DNA of 64,000 nt, taken from positions 2,232,001-2,296,000 of the forward strand of contig NZ_PDJC01000001.1 in NCBI RefSeq assembly GCF_002563675.1. The letters are read 5' to 3'. This stretch comes from Propionicimonas paludicola (lineage in GTDB: Bacteria; Actinomycetota; Actinomycetes; Propionibacteriales; Propionibacteriaceae). The notes below the pieces were generated by a model. The model saw only the letters and a program-made list of their open reading frames with translations. It made no database searches and had not been told where the DNA came from. Positions 61,425 through 64,000 of this stretch are shown here, piece by piece. A program made the position numbers and the translations under genes. Position 1 is the stretch's first letter; every line of letters starts with the position of its first letter.

Positions 61425-63005
61425 ATGGAAACCGCTTCCGCCAAGGGTGGGCTCGAGTCCGGGGCGTCCCGCGCGCGTCCGGTCCGCCTGCTCAGCCGAC
61501 TGACCGTGTTCGCCGCTACAGCCGCCCTCTTCACCGCCTGCTCAGCCGGACCGGCCGCCACCGAATCCTCCTCCCCGGCTGCGCCCACGGTCCTGCGCGT
61601 CGGCGTCGTCTCACTCAGCGACGCCGACGCACTCGACCCGGCCAAGGCCACCACCACCGGCGGCTACATCCTGTCCCGCCAGCTCTTCGACACCCTCACC
61701 GAGTACGGCCCGGACGGCGCCTGGAAGCCTCAGCTGGCCGCCTCGGTGACCCCCGGCACCACCGCCGATAAGTGGACGGTCACCCTGAACGCCGCGAAGT
61801 GGAGCGATGGCAAGCCGGTCACCGCGGCCGACGTGGTGGCCACCGTGAAGCGCTGGTTCGCCAAGAAGCTCCCGCCGGCCGGCTCGCTGCCCTTCATCGA
61901 TCCGGCCAAGGTCACGGCCACCGACGACAAGACTGTCGAGTTCAGCCTGAAGTACCCCACGGTCACCTTCCCCGAGGCGCTGACCAGCCCGACCATGGCG
62001 ATCGTCCCGGCCGACTTCGACCCGGCAAAGCCGATCGGCTCGGGGCCGTTCGTCCTGGCCAGCAACGACCCGGGCGTGCAACTGGCCTTCACAGCCAACA
62101 CCGGCTACTTCGGCGGCGCGCCGGGGGCCAGTGAGCTGGAGGTGAAGAGCTTCCCGGACTCGGCAGCAGCCGCGTCCGCGCTCACCGCGGGCCAGATCGA
62201 CGTCGACGCCAGCCTCGACCCGTCCCTGGTCGACACGGTGAAGACCGCTCCCGGCTTCCAGATCTTCGACTACGCCACCAGCGGGTCGCTGACCTGGGTG
62301 ATGAACACCAAGAAGAAGCCCTTCGACGACCCGGTGGTTCGGCAGGCGCTTCGGCTGGCCGTCGACCGGCAGCAGCTGATCGATCAGGTCTACAACGGCT
62401 TCGGCAAGCTCGGCAACGACGTCTTCAATCCCTTCGACCCGATGTACAACTCCACTCTGGCCCAGCGGACCTATGACCCGGAGGGCGCCAAGAAGCTCCT
62501 CACCGATGCCGGCTACACCCTGCCGGTGAAGGTGGAGCTGGTCGGCACCAACAACCAGCCCACCAGCGAGCGCCAGAACCAGGCGCTGGTGCAGCAGGCC
62601 AAGGCCGCCGGCTTCGCGATCGACTACAAGTTCGTCGACAGCGCCACCTTCTATGGGGACGCCTACGGCACCTACCCGCTCTCGCTGAGCTACTGGGGCT
62701 TCCTGGGCATCTTCGACCAGGCCGCGTTCACGATCACCAAGACCGCGCCGTACAACTCCTCGCACTGGACCAACGCCGAGTTCGACAAGCTGTACAGCCA
62801 GGCCATCACGACCGTCGACGACACCAAGCGCAAGGAGTTGGTCGCCGGGATGCAGAAGATCGAGTACGACAGCGGCGCCTACATCGTCCCGCTGTTCTTG
62901 AGCACCGTGGTCGGTCTCTCCGACAAGGTGACCGGAGCCCAGGCCTATCCGAACTCGGACGGCGCCTTCGGCTACAACTTCCGAATCCTCGGACTCAAGG
63001 GCTGA
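61425..63005 (+). CDS. Peptide/opine-type ABC transporter substrate-binding lipoprotein (family 5)
   Basis: A 526-residue lipoprotein with lipobox ALFTACS and the SBP_bac_5 fold: TPTVLRVG-like start, KWSDGKPVTAADVV, PIGSGPFVL, VRQALRLAVDRQQLID and NSSHWTNAEFDKL. Such proteins bind peptides, nickel complexes or opines. ATG 61425 has GAAAGAGA at normal spacing; ATG 61419 is closer to the site. Cargo unknown; a bulky histidine conjugate fits the context. Confidence 0.9.
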   Translation: METASAKGGLESGASRARPVRLLSRLTVFAATAALFTACSAGPAATESSSPAAPTVLRVGVVSLSDADALDPAKATTTGGYILSRQLFDTLTEYGPDGAWKPQLAASVTPGTTADKWTVTLNAAKWSDGKPVTAADVVATVKRWFAKKLPPAGSLPFIDPAKVTATDDKTVEFSLKYPTVTFPEALTSPTMAIVPADFDPAKPIGSGPFVLASNDPGVQLAFTANTGYFGGAPGASELEVKSFPDSAAAASALTAGQIDVDASLDPSLVDTVKTAPGFQIFDYATSGSLTWVMNTKKKPFDDPVVRQALRLAVDRQQLIDQVYNGFGKLGNDVFNPFDPMYNSTLAQRTYDPEGAKKLLTDAGYTLPVKVELVGTNNQPTSERQNQALVQQAKAAGFAIDYKFVDSATFYGDAYGTYPLSLSYWGFLGIFDQAAFTITKTAPYNSSHWTNAEFDKLYSQAITTVDDTKRKELVAGMQKIEYDSGAYIVPLFLSTVVGLSDKVTGAQAYPNSDGAFGYNFRILGLKG

Positions 63006-63014
63006 CTCGAGCCG

Positions 63015-63980
63015 ATGTCAGGATCTGCACAGGTGAGTACCCGTCTGGTGATCAGACGGGTACTCACCGGCGTGGCCATGCTGATCACCGTCTCGGTGCT
63101 CGTCTTCGCCGCCACCCAAGCCCTGCCCGGTGACATCGCTCGGACGATCCTGGGCCAGAATGCCACCGCCGAGCAGCTGGCCCGGCTGCGCGGCGAACTC
63201 GGCCTCGACCTGCCGGTCTGGCAGCAGTACCTGCATTGGGTGGGTGGGCTGCTCTCCGGCGACCTGGGCACCTCGCTGGCGTCAGGGACGCCGGTGGCCG
63301 AACTGCTCCGGGTGCGAGTGCTGAACTCGGCGACCGTGGTGCTGATCGCCTTGGTGATCACCCTGCCGCTGGGCTTGCTGCTCGGTCTGGCCGCCGCCCG
63401 CCGCGGCCCTCTGGATGTCGGCATCTCGGCCGCCGTGCAGACGATCCTCTCGCTGCCGGAGTTCGTGGTCGGCATCGTCCTGGTGGTCCTGTTCGGTGGC
63501 GGCCTGCTGCGCTGGCTGCCACCCACCTCACCGCTCGACCCACGCCAGCTGGCCTGGAACCAGCCGCGGCTGCTGATCCTGCCGATCGCGACCATGGTGC
63601 TGATCGCACTGCCGCATCTCGTCGAGGCCACCAAGACTCTCCTGCGCGAGGAGTTGGCCACTGACTACGTCCGATGGGCCCGGCTGAGTGGGCTGGGGGA
63701 CGTCCGGCTGCTGACCGGCTACGCGCTGCCGAATGTGCTCGGCCCGGTGGCCCAGGTGGCCGGAGTGACCGTGAACTATCTGCTCGGCGGTGTCGTGGCC
63801 GTGGAATCCGTGTTCGCCTTCCCGGGCATCGGCTCGGAGCTGGTGGCCGCGGTGGGCGCCCGCGACATCGTGGTCGTCCAGGTGATCGCGATCGGGATCG
63901 CCACCGTGTTGCTGATCACCTTCTTGATCGCTGACCTGATCGGCCTGCTCACCAATCCGAAGCTGCGGAGGTCCCGATGA
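63015..63980 (+). CDS. Peptide/opine-type ABC transporter permease (DppB-like)
   Basis: A 321-residue permease with six transmembrane helices: LITVSVLVFAATQALPGD, ARLRGELGLDLPVWQQYLHW, the EAA loop YVRWARLSGLGDVRLLTGYALPN (in two parts) and a final VESVFAFPGIGSELV. Its 5' end is covered by a 16-bp perfect hairpin (63032-63068), which may lower its translation relative to the binding protein. A GTG at 63033 inside the hairpin is an alternative start. Overlaps the next gene by ATGA. Confidence 0.92.
   Translation: MSGSAQVSTRLVIRRVLTGVAMLITVSVLVFAATQALPGDIARTILGQNATAEQLARLRGELGLDLPVWQQYLHWVGGLLSGDLGTSLASGTPVAELLRVRVLNSATVVLIALVITLPLGLLLGLAAARRGPLDVGISAAVQTILSLPEFVVGIVLVVLFGGGLLRWLPPTSPLDPRQLAWNQPRLLILPIATMVLIALPHLVEATKTLLREELATDYVRWARLSGLGDVRLLTGYALPNVLGPVAQVAGVTVNYLLGGVVAVESVFAFPGIGSELVAAVGARDIVVVQVIAIGIATVLLITFLIADLIGLLTNPKLRRSR
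63032..63068 (+). promoter_or_regulatory. 16-bp perfect hairpin at the binding protein-permease junction
   Basis: Arms GGTGAGTACCCGTCTG (63032-63047) and CAGACGGGTACTCACC (63053-63068) around loop GTGAT, 27 nt after the binding-protein stop and inside codons 6-18 of the permease. It could stabilise the upstream mRNA and restrain permease translation. Confidence 0.7.
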
Positions 63981-64000
63981 GCGTGCATGCCCAGCACTCG
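63977..64000 (+). CDS. Start of next gene, probable second permease (DppC-like), cut by window end
   Basis: An ATG overlapping the stop of the preceding permease opens a frame of eight codons (MSVHAQHS) to the window edge. By operon logic it should be the DppC-like partner permease; nothing in the eight residues themselves proves it. Confidence 0.6.

Overview
This is a 64 kb stretch of a high-GC actinobacterial chromosome with no mobile elements, rRNA or tRNA visible. Coding density, GTG starts, many leaderless genes (a TAnnnT -10 box 6-7 nt before the start codon) and gene content point to Actinomycetia. The order metF / idsA / PASTA kinase / class II DAHP synthase / PlsC / NlpC-P60 / DnaQ-UvrC fusion / trpD / HesB / glycerate-kinase-like resembles, from memory, the mycobacterial Rv2172c-Rv2205c neighbourhood. 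A Propionibacteriales-like lineage is a reasonable guess but is not proven by what is visible here.

Region 1 (1-42.6 kb) is mostly conserved housekeeping: a HelD/HelR-type ATPase (5' truncated), metF, a polyprenyl diphosphate synthase, a GNAT, a ThiE-like protein, a PASTA kinase, three shikimate-pathway loci (aroQ, a fused aroE-aroK, class II aroG), cell-envelope functions (PlsC-type acyltransferase, NlpC/P60 hydrolase, metalloprotease-like lipoprotein), a DnaQ/UvrC-like nuclease, an AsnC-domain protein, a nitroreductase, a cyclophilin, a prepilin peptidase, a TPR-array membrane protein, LysR with two aldo-keto reductases, trpD with a degenerate receiver, GuaB1, a DUF2231-cytochrome b5 fusion, a two-component system, an A-type Fe-S carrier, a glycerate-kinase-like protein, a DUF3043 protein and an ABC-F ATPase bracketed by two near-identical palindromes.

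Region 2 (42.6-64 kb) is a large histidine-utilisation locus: an IclR regulator divergent from hutH1, then an RpiR regulator, a polar amino-acid/opine-type ABC importer, two short-chain dehydrogenases, hutH2, hutU, an M20 amidohydrolase, hutF, hutI, a second IclR regulator, and the start of a peptide/opine-type ABC importer that runs off the right edge. Interleaved are three paralogous copies of a two-gene cassette: a helical ~160-180-residue protein (A) followed by a ~143-residue cyclophilin-like protein (B). The second cassette overlaps hutH2 by 4 bp. The A and B proteins look like the two halves of cucumopine/mikimopine-type (histidine-opine) synthases. I therefore propose that the locus imports histidine conjugates, cleaves or remodels them with the A/B pairs, and sends the histidine down the Hut pathway. 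This is an inference, not a demonstrated function.

Regulatory signals support one regulon. A palindrome TGTCTCG-AATC-CGAGACA precedes hutU and is nearly repeated between the iclR gene and hutH1. A second motif, TTACRTGNNTGTRAA followed by ATTCA, precedes cassette 1, the amino-acid importer and cassette 2.
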